From NCBI GenBank assembly GCA_027061995.1, contig JAMOUT010000056.1, positions 1 to 41,490 of the forward strand: a stretch of DNA of 41,490 nucleotides, in the 5' to 3' direction. Source of the DNA: Candidatus Aminicenantota bacterium (lineage in GTDB: Bacteria; Acidobacteriota; Aminicenantia; JAMOAD01). The notes under the pieces were generated by a model that saw only the letters and a program-made list of their open reading frames with translations, did not search any database and had not been told where the DNA came from. The position numbers were made by a program, and so were the translations under genes. Positions 14,461-22,874 of the stretch are shown one piece after another (within the stretch, counting starts at the first letter, position 1; each line of letters begins with the position of its first letter).

Positions 14461-16399
14461 CTTTTCTGTTTTTACTTTTTGCTACCTTCTTTTTCCTTGT
14501 TTTTCTATGTTTGGGTTTATTATCAAGATTGTATATGTTAACAACAATATCCTCCCCTTTCTCTTCTTTGAGTATTTTAACTATCTCTTCCGAACTTATA
14601 CTCTCCTTTTCCAATAAAAGCTGAGCGATTCTTTCAAGAACAGTTGTATTCTCCAAGAGTATTGATTTTCCTCTTTCATAAGCTTCTTCTATGATTTTAT
14701 GAATCTCTTTATCTATCTTTATCGCGGTATCTTCCGAATATTCCCTTTTACTTGCAATCTCTTTACCGAGGAAAACCATCTCATCCTTTTCCTCGAAAGT
14801 TATGGGTCCGAGAGATGACATCCCCCATTCGCACACTATTTTCCTTGCTAAAGAAGTCGCCCTTTTTATATCATTCCCGGCGCCGGTTGTTTTAATATTC
14901 AAAAACAGCTCTTCAGCGATTCTTCCCCCGAGCAAAACACTTATTTGGGCGTGCAGATATTTTTTTGTAAGTGTATATCTGTCATCAACCGGTAATTGTT
15001 GCGTAACACCGAGAGCAGCTCCTCTCGGAATTATTGTAACTTTATGAATGGGGTCGGCATCGGGAATTAATGCCGCAAGGAGTGCATGCCCGCTCTCATG
15101 ATAAGCGGTTATCTTTTTCTCCTCTTCGGATATAATCATACTCTTTCTTTCAGCTCCCATCATAACTTTATCTTTGGCGTATTCAAGGTCATTCATACCG
15201 ACCTGTTTTCTGTTTTCTTTTGCAGCTTTCAGAGCCGCTTCATTAACAAGATTGGCAAGATCAGCTCCTGAAAATCCGGGAGTTCCTCTTGCTATTACAT
15301 CAAGTTTTACATTCTTAGCAAGCGGAATATTCCTCGTATGAATTTCGAGGATAGCTTCCCTTCCTTTAACATCAGGAACAGGGACAACTATTCTTCTGTC
15401 GAATCTTCCGGGTCTTAAAAGAGCGGGATCAAGGATATCGGGTCTGTTTGTTGCCGCTATAACAATAATACCTTCATTAGCATCAAAACCATCCATTTCC
15501 ACGAGAAGCTGATTCAGTGTTTGCTCTCTTTCATCATGTCCTCCGCCGAGACCGGCTCCTCTGTGCCTTCCCACAGCATCTATCTCATCTATGAATATTA
15601 GGCAAGGGGCTAATTTTTTCCCTTGATCAAAAAGATCTCTGACTCTCGATGCTCCCACACCGACAAAAAGTTCCACAAAATCAGAACCTGATATGGATAG
15701 AAAAGGAACACCGGCTTCACCCGCAACAGCCTTTGCAAGCAGAGTTTTTCCCGTTCCCGGAGGTCCTACAAGTAGAACCCCTTTTGGTATTTTCCCTCCG
15801 AGTTTCTGGAATTTTTTGGGACTTTTTAAAAACTCTATTATCTCTTGTAATTCCTCTTTTGCTTCGTCAACCCCTGCAACATCTTTAAATGTTATCTTTT
15901 TATCCTTCTCTGAGAAAAGTTTGGCTTTACTTTTCCCGAAGGAAAAAGCTTTGTTTCCTCCACCCTGCATCTGTCTTATGAAATAAATCCATACGGCAAA
16001 AATTAATATTAGAGGAAGCCAAGTGAACAATATATTCCACCATGTGCCATCCGAAGGCTTTTCAATATCAATTACAATATTCCGTTTTTTTAAAATATTT
16101 ATAAGTTCAACCTCAAAATTTTTAGGCATATATGTTATAAATCTGCTTGTTTTATAATTCTTTGGCTTTCCGTCTATTGTTATAGCCTGATTTTTAATTT
16201 CAAAGTTGATTTTCAATTCATCAACTTTAACACTTTTGACATTATCAAGATTGACATTCTCCAGAAATTCCGAAAAATTAATTTTTTCAACTTTTTGCCC
16301 TTTGTTTCCGGCAATTGTCCACAAGATTATTAGTATTGTGAAAATAACCATCCAAAAGATGAGAGAATCATATTTCTTATTTTTCTTTTTTGTCGCCAT
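14453..16399 (-). CDS. ftsH: ATP-dependent zinc metalloprotease FtsH
   Basis: 648 residues. Two membrane helices (about 12-30 and 122-141) flank a periplasmic domain. An AAA module follows with Walker A GPPGTGKT (212-219), Walker [10 protein letters not shown] (267-275), pore loop [10 protein letters not shown] and the second region of homology ending RPGRFDR. The M41 protease domain has HESGH at 434-438 and a third zinc ligand in TTGAGND (D510). FtsH degrades misfolded membrane proteins and regulatory targets such as LpxC in LPS-bearing bacteria. GAGGT precedes the ATG. It heads the cdaA-ybbR-glmM-pdxJ operon; folP, often between ftsH and cdaA or glmM in other bacteria, is missing here. The C-terminal tail is very basic. 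Confidence 0.97.
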   Translation of the reverse strand: MATKKKNKKYDSLIFWMVIFTILIILWTIAGNKGQKVEKINFSEFLENVNLDNVKSVKVDELKINFEIKNQAITIDGKPKNYKTSRFITYMPKNFEVELINILKKRNIVIDIEKPSDGTWWNILFTWLPLILIFAVWIYFIRQMQGGGNKAFSFGKSKAKLFSEKDKKITFKDVAGVDEAKEELQEIIEFLKSPKKFQKLGGKIPKGVLLVGPPGTGKTLLAKAVAGEAGVPFLSISGSDFVELFVGVGASRVRDLFDQGKKLAPCLIFIDEIDAVGRHRGAGLGGGHDEREQTLNQLLVEMDGFDANEGIIVIAATNRPDILDPALLRPGRFDRRIVVPVPDVKGREAILEIHTRNIPLAKNVKLDVIARGTPGFSGADLANLVNEAALKAAKENRKQVGMNDLEYAKDKVMMGAERKSMIISEEEKKITAYHESGHALLAALIPDADPIHKVTIIPRGAALGVTQQLPVDDRYTLTKKYLHAQISVLLGGRIAEELFLNIKTTGAGNDIKRATSLARKIVCEWGMSSLGPITFEEKDEMVFLGKEIASKREYSEDTAIKIDKEIHKIIEEAYERGKSILLENTTVLERIAQLLLEKESISSEEIVKILKEEKGEDIVVNIYNLDNKPKHRKTRKKKVAKSKNRKDV

Positions 16400-16415
16400 A
16401 TTTACCTCGTTGTAG

Positions 16416-16424
16416 ATTATATCA
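16416..16424 (-). promoter_or_regulatory. Extended -10 promoter of the ftsH operon
   Basis: The minus strand reads TGATATAAT, an exact TGnTATAAT extended -10. The -35 (TGGCAA at 17-base spacing) matches weakly. The start would fall near 16409, about 10 bases before the ftsH ATG, which leaves just enough room for the GAGGT ribosome binding site. Confidence 0.55.
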
Positions 16425-16531
16425 AATATTTGGATATCTTGCCATACTTAATTTTAAACTTTAAAAAGCCTAACAACTCTCGGTGCAATAATATTTTATC
16501 CTTTTTTTCGGATAAAAGATTTATATTATCT

Positions 16532-17530
16532 TTACGATACAACTGATATACATAAGAGATACCCTTCTTCAGTATCTTTGATGAGATATATCTTATTATT
16601 CTCAATATAACATGAAATATATCTCGGGATATAAATATTACCGATAAATTTTTTGTTTTTATCATATATCTCAACTTTATATTTCCCTTTTTGTTTTTCA
16701 TTTGTAACTATGAAAATCTGTCCTTTTCCATTCGTTAGAAGATCTTTTATTGCGGGTTTATATTCGGGAAACTTAACTTTTAGTTTAGCGAAAAAGGGAT
16801 TTGTTCTTTTTAGTTTTTCGTATTTTGTTTTCATCTCCCGTATCTCATCTTTTGTATATTTTACCCTCTTATAATCTCTTTTGAAAATGAAGAGGTGAAA
16901 TTTCTTTGAGCTCATATCGAATAATTCTATTTTAAATTGGTTCTTATTAGGAATAAGATATAGATTGTTTCCGTCAACAGTCCAATCGAAAAACGAACTG
17001 TTTCCGAGATTAAAGGTTTGTTTGAGTGAAAAAAATGATGATGCGATTTTTATCTTTTTTGCTCCCTCTTTTAGAAAAAGAACTCTTTCTCCTGACATCA
17101 TCCCTTTTGAAAGCATCTCAACCAGTAAAACTCTATTCTCGGGCAGTTTTTCATAATAAAAATATATATTATCGCCCCCGACTTTTTTCTCTCTAAAAAA
17201 TCCACCATTCATATCAAAATAGATAATTCTTCTGCTCATATCATATATATAGACCTCTTTATTAATAAAACCGAAGGATAAAGGGATTGTAAATTCTCCG
17301 GGTCCCTGCCCTTTTCTCCCGAATGATTTATAAAGTTTATGCTTCTTAATAATATAAAATTTTGTATTACCCTTGTCAAAAATATAGATAACTCCATCCT
17401 TAACCTTCATAAAAGCCGGTTGAAGAATGCTCATATCATCAAGATTTATATTTTTTACAAGTTTGATATCCGAGGCGGTTAAATTCAGAACAAAAAGAAT
17501 CATAAAAAGTAAACCCCATGTTTTTTTCAT
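16532..17530 (-). CDS. Exported 6-bladed beta-propeller protein
   Basis: About 332 residues from the ATG at 17530. A GTG three codons earlier is possible, but AAGGTGA spans it and is spaced correctly for the ATG. The start MKKTWGLLFMILFVLNLTAS is a signal peptide. Propeller blades are seen as IYIFDKGNTKFYIIKKH, YKSFGRKGQGPGEFTIP, VYIYDMSRRIIYFDMNG, IFIVTNEKQKGKYKVEIYD and ISCYIENNKIYLI. The GRKGQGPGEF loop and a Lys-rich segment containing YKRVKYTKDEI also align with the propeller at the left edge. The gene is 16 bases after an ABC permease gene, so it is probably cotranscribed with the transporter. Its role, perhaps as a periplasmic or surface partner of the transporter or of a peptide, is unknown. 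Confidence 0.78.
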   Translation of the reverse strand: MKKTWGLLFMILFVLNLTASDIKLVKNINLDDMSILQPAFMKVKDGVIYIFDKGNTKFYIIKKHKLYKSFGRKGQGPGEFTIPLSFGFINKEVYIYDMSRRIIYFDMNGGFFREKKVGGDNIYFYYEKLPENRVLLVEMLSKGMMSGERVLFLKEGAKKIKIASSFFSLKQTFNLGNSSFFDWTVDGNNLYLIPNKNQFKIELFDMSSKKFHLFIFKRDYKRVKYTKDEIREMKTKYEKLKRTNPFFAKLKVKFPEYKPAIKDLLTNGKGQIFIVTNEKQKGKYKVEIYDKNKKFIGNIYIPRYISCYIENNKIYLIKDTEEGYLLCISVVS

Positions 17531-17546
17531 GATATTCACCTTCTTC

Positions 17547-18224
17547 TTAACTTAGTTTTTCTACCAATCTTTCTTTTTTGACAAGTTTTGTTAATATAAA
17601 AGCGATTATTGACAAAAGTATTATTATCCCTATCTCAATTAATAATATTGTCGTAAAATTCATTATAAGTTTTATTCTTATAACTTTTTTTATCAACTTT
17701 GAGAATAAAAAGAAAACACCGAAAAACAAAATAAAATATACTGACATCCCCAATCTTGTAAACCATGTAAAAAATATCACAAGATAACTCATTATTAAAA
17801 AAAGAAGAGGAAGAAGGACGAAAATATTAAAGAGGAAAAAAGGGATACTAAGTAATTTTGCAAAATATGTGAACACGAGAAGATAGGGAATAATAAGAGA
17901 GGCTATTGTAAAGAAAAATGATTTTCCGAGACAAATATCTCCCACTCCGTATCCGTATGCAAAATATATCTCCTCTTTTCCTATTGAAGATTCCTGAAAT
18001 ATATATCGCATAAACCCCGCTGTTATAAATAAAAGTCCCATACTTACAAAAATAATGGTTGCAACAAACACCAAGATATTATCCGGCAACTCACTTAATT
18101 TCTTAAAATAATCCTTCATTGTGAATAGAACGAAAAGAAATACTCCGTAACTTATGGCAAGTGTTTTCACCGAATTTTTCGCCGTAAAAAAATCTTTTAT
18201 AATCAATGCTTTTATCTTATCCAT
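17547..18224 (-). CDS. ABC-2-type transporter permease
   Basis: 225 residues with six hydrophobic segments (about 22-40, 50-72, 97-120, 125-150, 158-175 and 190-215) and little hydrophilic sequence between them, the layout of ABC-2 export permeases. The start MDKIKALIIKDFFTAKNSVK has the amphipathic cytoplasmic N-terminal helix usual in this family. A good ribosome binding site (GGAGGAG) lies inside the end of the ATPase gene, which it overlaps by 8 bases. Small permeases like this often work as homodimers with one ATPase for self-immunity, lipid or peptide export. Substrate not predictable. The subfamily is not recognised by a specific motif. Confidence 0.75.
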   Translation of the reverse strand: MDKIKALIIKDFFTAKNSVKTLAISYGVFLFVLFTMKDYFKKLSELPDNILVFVATIIFVSMGLLFITAGFMRYIFQESSIGKEEIYFAYGYGVGDICLGKSFFFTIASLIIPYLLVFTYFAKLLSIPFFLFNIFVLLPLLFLIMSYLVIFFTWFTRLGMSVYFILFFGVFFLFSKLIKKVIRIKLIMNFTTILLIEIGIIILLSIIAFILTKLVKKERLVEKLS

Positions 18225-18909
18225 TTTCTCCTCCTCTGACTATCTCAAGGAATTTTTTTTCGAGATCAATTTTTTCGTTTTCAAGTATTTTTTTATCTCC
18301 TTCCCACACTATTTTCCCGGCATTTAGTATAAGAATTTTATCCCCTATTTTTTCGACTTCATCAAGGTTATGGCTTGTCATGAAGATTGTTATATCTTTT
18401 TCCGAATTCAATTTCATCAGAAGTTCTCTTATCTCGACCTTAACCAAAGGGTCGAGATTGGCGGTTGGCTCGTCAAGTATCATAAATTCCGGCTCTTCGA
18501 GAATCACCCTCAAAAGTTCCCCTTTTCTTTTCATTCCCGATGAATATTTTGAAAGTTTTGTATTATAATCATCTTTCAAATTAAACAAATCAAGATATTT
18601 ATTTAATATCTCTTTATTAATTTGTTTTTGTTTCACTTTTGTAAAAAACAGAAGATTCTCTTTTAGGGTGATGTCGGTAAAAAGAATATCTTTATGAAAA
18701 ACAAAGCCTATGTTTTTTAAATTTGTTGATATTCGGATCTCCCCTTCATCCTGTTTCATTAGTTTCAGGATTATTCTTATTAGAGTTGTTTTTCCCGCTC
18801 CGTTAGGTCCGCAGAGAACCGTGATTTTACCATCCTGAGCTTGAAAGTTGACTCCTTGTAGCACTTTTTTCGAGCCAAACTTTTTTTTCACATCTTTGAC
18901 TTTAAGCAT
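18217..18909 (-). CDS. ABC transporter ATP-binding protein
   Basis: 230 residues, a single nucleotide-binding domain. Walker A GPNGAGKT is at about 34-41, the Q-loop region at KNIGFVFHKDILF, the signature YSSGMKRKGELLRVIL (the YSxGM form typical of ABC-2 drug, lipid or bacteriocin-immunity exporters rather than LSGGQ), Walker B FMILDEPTANLDP and the H-loop TSHNLDEVE. AGGAGGT stands 9 bases upstream of the ATG. It leads a three-gene unit with the permease and the beta-propeller. It lacks the long C-terminal domain of polysaccharide exporters, so a link to the nearby glycan locus is not supported by domain content. Confidence 0.9.
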   Translation of the reverse strand: MLKVKDVKKKFGSKKVLQGVNFQAQDGKITVLCGPNGAGKTTLIRIILKLMKQDEGEIRISTNLKNIGFVFHKDILFTDITLKENLLFFTKVKQKQINKEILNKYLDLFNLKDDYNTKLSKYSSGMKRKGELLRVILEEPEFMILDEPTANLDPLVKVEIRELLMKLNSEKDITIFMTSHNLDEVEKIGDKILILNAGKIVWEGDKKILENEKIDLEKKFLEIVRGGENG

Positions 18910-19243
18910 AAAATCAATACCTCCTCAATAATATTGGATATAAAATCCATACGAACAATTTTTTACAAATGTTTTTTATTGTATAATTTTAAATTTTTTC
19001 GTTATGGATTTCTGAGTTAAGGAACAGTAATCTAATGATTCCATATGATTTAGATTTACCTAAACGCTTTTATTTCATTGCGAGAAAACATCTCTTCCCG
19101 TTTGTTACGACTTTTCGCATTATTAGTTTTTAAGAAGATTGGGATTATGATTATAATTAATAAAGGTTTATTCTCTCAGTCTGTCTTTTTATAAAATTAA
19201 AACATTCTATATCTTTTGATAATTTGTTATAATTTTAAGCGAT
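18910..19243. other. Divergent intergenic region, no confirmed gene
   Basis: This 334-base stretch separates the minus-strand ABC operon from the plus-strand glycan locus and must hold promoters for both. For the plus side an extended -10 is at 19225-19233. For the minus side the ribosome binding site is clear but no strong promoter stands out. A 32-codon plus-strand frame (19035-19133, starting MIPYDLDLPKRFYF) has no ribosome binding site. It contains ATTGCGAGAAAAC, reminiscent of dispersed ATTGCGAG repeats, and TGCGA-G-AAAA can pair with TTTTCGCA at 19112-19119. I do not regard it as a gene. Confidence 0.5.
19225..19233 (+). promoter_or_regulatory. Extended -10 promoter of the polymerase/glycosidase gene
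   Basis: TGTTATAAT matches TGnTATAAT exactly. No good -35 is visible. The start point would be about 19240, only about 4 bases before the ATG at 19244, and no ribosome binding site fits between, so the message is nearly leaderless. Confidence 0.5.
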
Positions 19244-22200
19244 ATGCGGAATATTAAAATTAATAAAATATTTTTTATCCTGTTTTTTATAAGTTTTGTT
19301 TTATATTCGGCTTATCTTTTCTTTGTTGTTAAATTTGCTTTACTTCCCATTCTGTTTTTTCTGTTTGGAGTTTTGATTTATTATATATTTAAAGAGAAGG
19401 GGATATATTATCTTTTTATGATTTTCCCTTTTATAAATTCAATCCCCTCTTTTTTTAATATAGGTTATCCCCATAATTATCTTTCAATCTCTCTTTTCAT
19501 GTTTTCGGGGATAATGATTTCCCATTTTATTTTTGAGATTGGAAAAGATAAAATAAAAACAGAAACAGAAAAATGGGAAAAATATTATCTTGTTTTTTTT
19601 ATGGTTCTTTTTATCTCATCTTTTTTTCTTTTTTTAAGATGGTCTAATATAACTGTTTCCTTAAGGGCTGTATTAAGAGATACCCCTGTTACACCTTCGG
19701 GAGAAAGACTCTCCTTCGGAGCTGTTTTCCCCCTTCTAACCCTTTTTCAATTTTCTATCCTTCCTCTTCTCTATATATTGTTTAAGAATAAAAGATTGGA
19801 TAAAATAAAATCTCTGCAATTTTTATCATTCGGATTCTTTATATCCGTAGTAATCGGATTGGTCCAAAAATTCATAAATGATGAATTTATGGTGATGAGA
19901 TACGGGTTTCACACTCTCTCAAAAAAACTTAAAAACGGAGGGTTCTGTGATCAAAATTCATTTGTTTTTTTTGCGGGGATTCTCCTATTTCTTTCGGTAA
20001 TTTATTTTCATAAAAACAGAAAACTGTCATTAGCAATAGGGTTTATAGCTTTGCTCGGAGGGTTTTTAAGCGGAACCAAAATATTTTATGTATTTGTTAT
20101 ATTTGCTTTGATTTTAATGTTTTATATTATAAAGATGGATAGAAAAAGAAAAATCATAGTGTTTATTACCTTAATTTTTGTGTTTTCAATATTAATGTTT
20201 ATAGGGGGAAGCACCGGGGGGGCGAGAGTTAAAAAAAGCTTGAACTATCTGAAAAACTCTTTTTTTGCTAATAATTCCAAAGATAGGTTTTATCTTCTTA
20301 ATCATGCCACGAATGGCAGATTCGAGATGATGGTAAATTCCGTGAAAATCTTAAAAAAATATCCGATAGAGGGGGTGGGAGCCGGAAATTTCCTCTTTTA
20401 TAATGAATATCAGAATCTTGATAAAGAACATATTCATGATCTGTCATTAAACGAATATTTAAGGGTTTTGTCCGAAACAGGAATCATAGGATTTCTCTTC
20501 TTTATATTATTTATAATATTTTTATCAATGAAATTCAGAAAGGAAAATCTCTTGGGTTTTTTATTTATCCTGTTTATTCTTGCTTTTAACAATTATCTTT
20601 GGTTTCCCGAGATTATAATGGTTTTTCCGTTATTTATATATCTTTTATCAGAAAACAGGGAGAAAACCGAGGATAAAATCGGTAAAAGGTTTATTATTGT
20701 TTCCATAACAGCTATCCTATTGTTCGGTTTATTTAATATTATTGATTTTAATAATCTTCATCCGCTAAAATGGGCGGTGGAGAAAAACAGAGATTATGAT
20801 TACGGCTTTTGGTATGAAGAGAGGGACAATGCCGGGAATACATATAAATGGACGAAAAAATCCGCGGGAATTTATATATTGAATTCAAAACGATTCAAAT
20901 TATCTTGCGGAGCTCCTCTTGATAAATTACCGGATAAAAAACAAACAGTTAAAATTTTTGTGAACGGAAGAAATATAAAAAATATTACCTTTAAATCAAA
21001 CAGGGTTAGAGAATTTGTTGTTCGAGAAAAAAACCCTTTCTTTTTGGAGTTTAATGTATCACCTGTTTTCAATCTTTATAAGATGGGTCTCGGTGAGGAG
21101 AAGAGGGATCTCGGTATAATCTTTTACCATAAGTTTAAGCACAAAAAAGGGCAAAGCCGAATTATAACTTCATTAAAGTCTTTACAAGTTTATCAGGGGG
21201 AAAAGATAAATATTGATTTTATAATCACAAACTCTTCCGAAGATATCATAAGCAGTGAAAAAGGATATTATCTTTCATATCATATTAAAGATAAAAGCGG
21301 AAAAAGTATTAAATTCGATAATAAACGATTTTTAATAAAAAAAGCCGTAAAACCGAATCAAACCGTTAAATTAACTTTTCCCGTATATTTTGATTATCCC
21401 TTCGCGGGTGAATATATTATTGATTTTGACATTGTTAAAGAGGGGTTTTATTGGTTAAGTTCAATCGGGTGGAAAATACCCGAAATAAAATTAGATTTAA
21501 AACCTCTTATCTCAGAAAAATTCAAAAAAAATTATTTAAGAAGTTTTATGGAATTAAAAAATGACAAAGGGATAAACAGGGAGCAGTATCTTTTAAGAGT
21601 TGTTTTGAAAAACAATGAATTTGTAAAAAACGGGATTGTTTTAGGATTTTCACCGGGAACAGATTATCCTCAGTTTTGGATTAGAGATATTGCTACTTTT
21701 ATAAAATATGCAAAACTGTTTTATCCTGTCTCGATTTTTAAGACTCAGATAGAAAAATTTCTTATCCTTGAGAAACCTGACGGTGATATCCCCGATTGGT
21801 ATGATATTGTCGGGAAATATGATAAAAACAGTGTTGAAACTGATCAGGAAAGTTCGCTTATTATAGCAGCTTATGAGATATTTCTTTCCGAGCCTGAATG
21901 GATTAATAAAAACATTAAAAACGGTAAAATTATCAATCTTCTTGAAAAAGCTCTTGATTATCCGTGGGAAAACAGAAGAATCGGGAGGTATAATCTTATA
22001 TACGGAGGGCTTACCGCCGATTGGGGAGATGTTGAAAACAGTTATCCTGATCAAAGGGCGATAAAACTCGGTAAAAAATCAACCAAAGTATTTTCAATCT
22101 ATATACAAGCAAAATATATACAAGCTATAAAAAAGCTGATTAACATGTTTGAGTATCTTAATGACAAAGGAAAAATCAAAAAATGGGAAAACAGATTGAA

Positions 22201-22873
22201 TCTTATAAAATCTGATACCATCAAATATATGTATCATTCCGAAAAAGGTTATTTTAAAATTCATTATTACCCTAACGAAAAAAATCATTATAAAACAGAA
22301 GATAAAATCTATGCAACAGGTGGTAATGCCGAGGCTATCCTTTCAGGTATAATTGATAAAAAAACAGCGATTAAAATTATCAATACATTTGAAAAAAAGC
22401 GGGATGAAAATAATCTTAAAGGAGTTTTATGGACACTTATTCCCCCTTATCCCGAAGGTTTTTTCAAGCATCCTTTACTTTCAAAACCATGGTCATATCA
22501 AAACGGAGGGCAGTGGGATTGGATAGGTTTAAGACTTGTAAAAGCCATGTTTAAGTCCGGATTGGATAAAAAAGCGGATTCATATTTCAGAGAGATTATA
22601 AAAAAACATCTTCAAAATTTTAATATTTATGAATGGGAGGATAAAAACGGAATAGGAAGGGGTGCCTCTTTTTATACGGGAGCGGCCGGAATTGCGGGAG
22701 ATATAATTTTCAGATATTACGGAGGTTTTAAAGAATATCCGAAAAAATATATTATTATTAAGAAAAATAATTTGATAAAGATGAAAATCAGAATAAACAA
22801 TGATAAAGTTCTTGTTGACGGAAAAACAAATAAATGTTTATGCAAAAGTAAAAAACTCATTATAAAGCAGTGA
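19244..22873 (+). CDS. O-antigen polymerase/ligase-like membrane protein fused to an (alpha/alpha)6 glycosidase-like domain
   Basis: 1209 residues in three parts. About 1-500: a dozen or so membrane helices with a Wzy_C/WaaL-type region (YPIEGVGAGNFLF, then HIHDLSLNEYLRVLSETGI). About 510-780: beta-rich segments, the first with FWYEERDNAGNTYKWT, a motif type seen in C-terminal domains of membrane glycan enzymes, then an Ig-like region (IDFIITNSSEDIIS). About 795-1165: a domain resembling six-hairpin glycoside hydrolases, with FSPGTDYPQFWIRDIATFI, KPDGDIPDWYDIVG, VETDQESSLIIAAYEIF, TADWGDVE and WSYQNGGQWDWIGLRL. The Asp/Glu residues in these motifs are candidate catalytic acids, but I cannot assign a GH family. 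The soluble part should face the periplasm with the polymerase active site. A large GT-C gene follows after 1 base. Confidence 0.8.
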   Translation: MRNIKINKIFFILFFISFVLYSAYLFFVVKFALLPILFFLFGVLIYYIFKEKGIYYLFMIFPFINSIPSFFNIGYPHNYLSISLFMFSGIMISHFIFEIGKDKIKTETEKWEKYYLVFFMVLFISSFFLFLRWSNITVSLRAVLRDTPVTPSGERLSFGAVFPLLTLFQFSILPLLYILFKNKRLDKIKSLQFLSFGFFISVVIGLVQKFINDEFMVMRYGFHTLSKKLKNGGFCDQNSFVFFAGILLFLSVIYFHKNRKLSLAIGFIALLGGFLSGTKIFYVFVIFALILMFYIIKMDRKRKIIVFITLIFVFSILMFIGGSTGGARVKKSLNYLKNSFFANNSKDRFYLLNHATNGRFEMMVNSVKILKKYPIEGVGAGNFLFYNEYQNLDKEHIHDLSLNEYLRVLSETGIIGFLFFILFIIFLSMKFRKENLLGFLFILFILAFNNYLWFPEIIMVFPLFIYLLSENREKTEDKIGKRFIIVSITAILLFGLFNIIDFNNLHPLKWAVEKNRDYDYGFWYEERDNAGNTYKWTKKSAGIYILNSKRFKLSCGAPLDKLPDKKQTVKIFVNGRNIKNITFKSNRVREFVVREKNPFFLEFNVSPVFNLYKMGLGEEKRDLGIIFYHKFKHKKGQSRIITSLKSLQVYQGEKINIDFIITNSSEDIISSEKGYYLSYHIKDKSGKSIKFDNKRFLIKKAVKPNQTVKLTFPVYFDYPFAGEYIIDFDIVKEGFYWLSSIGWKIPEIKLDLKPLISEKFKKNYLRSFMELKNDKGINREQYLLRVVLKNNEFVKNGIVLGFSPGTDYPQFWIRDIATFIKYAKLFYPVSIFKTQIEKFLILEKPDGDIPDWYDIVGKYDKNSVETDQESSLIIAAYEIFLSEPEWINKNIKNGKIINLLEKALDYPWENRRIGRYNLIYGGLTADWGDVENSYPDQRAIKLGKKSTKVFSIYIQAKYIQAIKKLINMFEYLNDKGKIKKWENRLNLIKSDTIKYMYHSEKGYFKIHYYPNEKNHYKTEDKIYATGGNAEAILSGIIDKKTAIKIINTFEKKRDENNLKGVLWTLIPPYPEGFFKHPLLSKPWSYQNGGQWDWIGLRLVKAMFKSGLDKKADSYFREIIKKHLQNFNIYEWEDKNGIGRGASFYTGAAGIAGDIIFRYYGGFKEYPKKYIIIKKNNLIKMKIRINNDKVLVDGKTNKCLCKSKKLIIKQ

Positions 22874-22874
22874 T

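Noticed and set aside
15649-15986. Two long plus-strand frames antisense to ftsH
   Set aside because: They mirror the conserved AAA region of FtsH; their composition is explained by the reverse complement of Walker A and flanking codons.
16417-16701. A 94-codon minus-strand frame overlapping the 3' end of the second beta-propeller gene
   Set aside because: It lies mostly inside the propeller gene in another frame, has a Lys/Ile-rich composition without any motif, and no ribosome binding site. The propeller frame has clear domain structure.
16532-18909. Idea that the ABC pair exports the GG-leader peptide at 1.1 kb
   Set aside because: The ATPase has no N-terminal C39 peptidase domain needed to cut at GG, and the genes are 15 kb apart on the opposite strand. 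Kept only as a weak analogy between propeller loci.
19035-19133. 32-codon plus-strand frame in the divergent intergenic region
   Set aside because: No ribosome binding site, and part of it resembles a dispersed ATTGCGAG-type repeat with a weak hairpin. Not supported as a gene.
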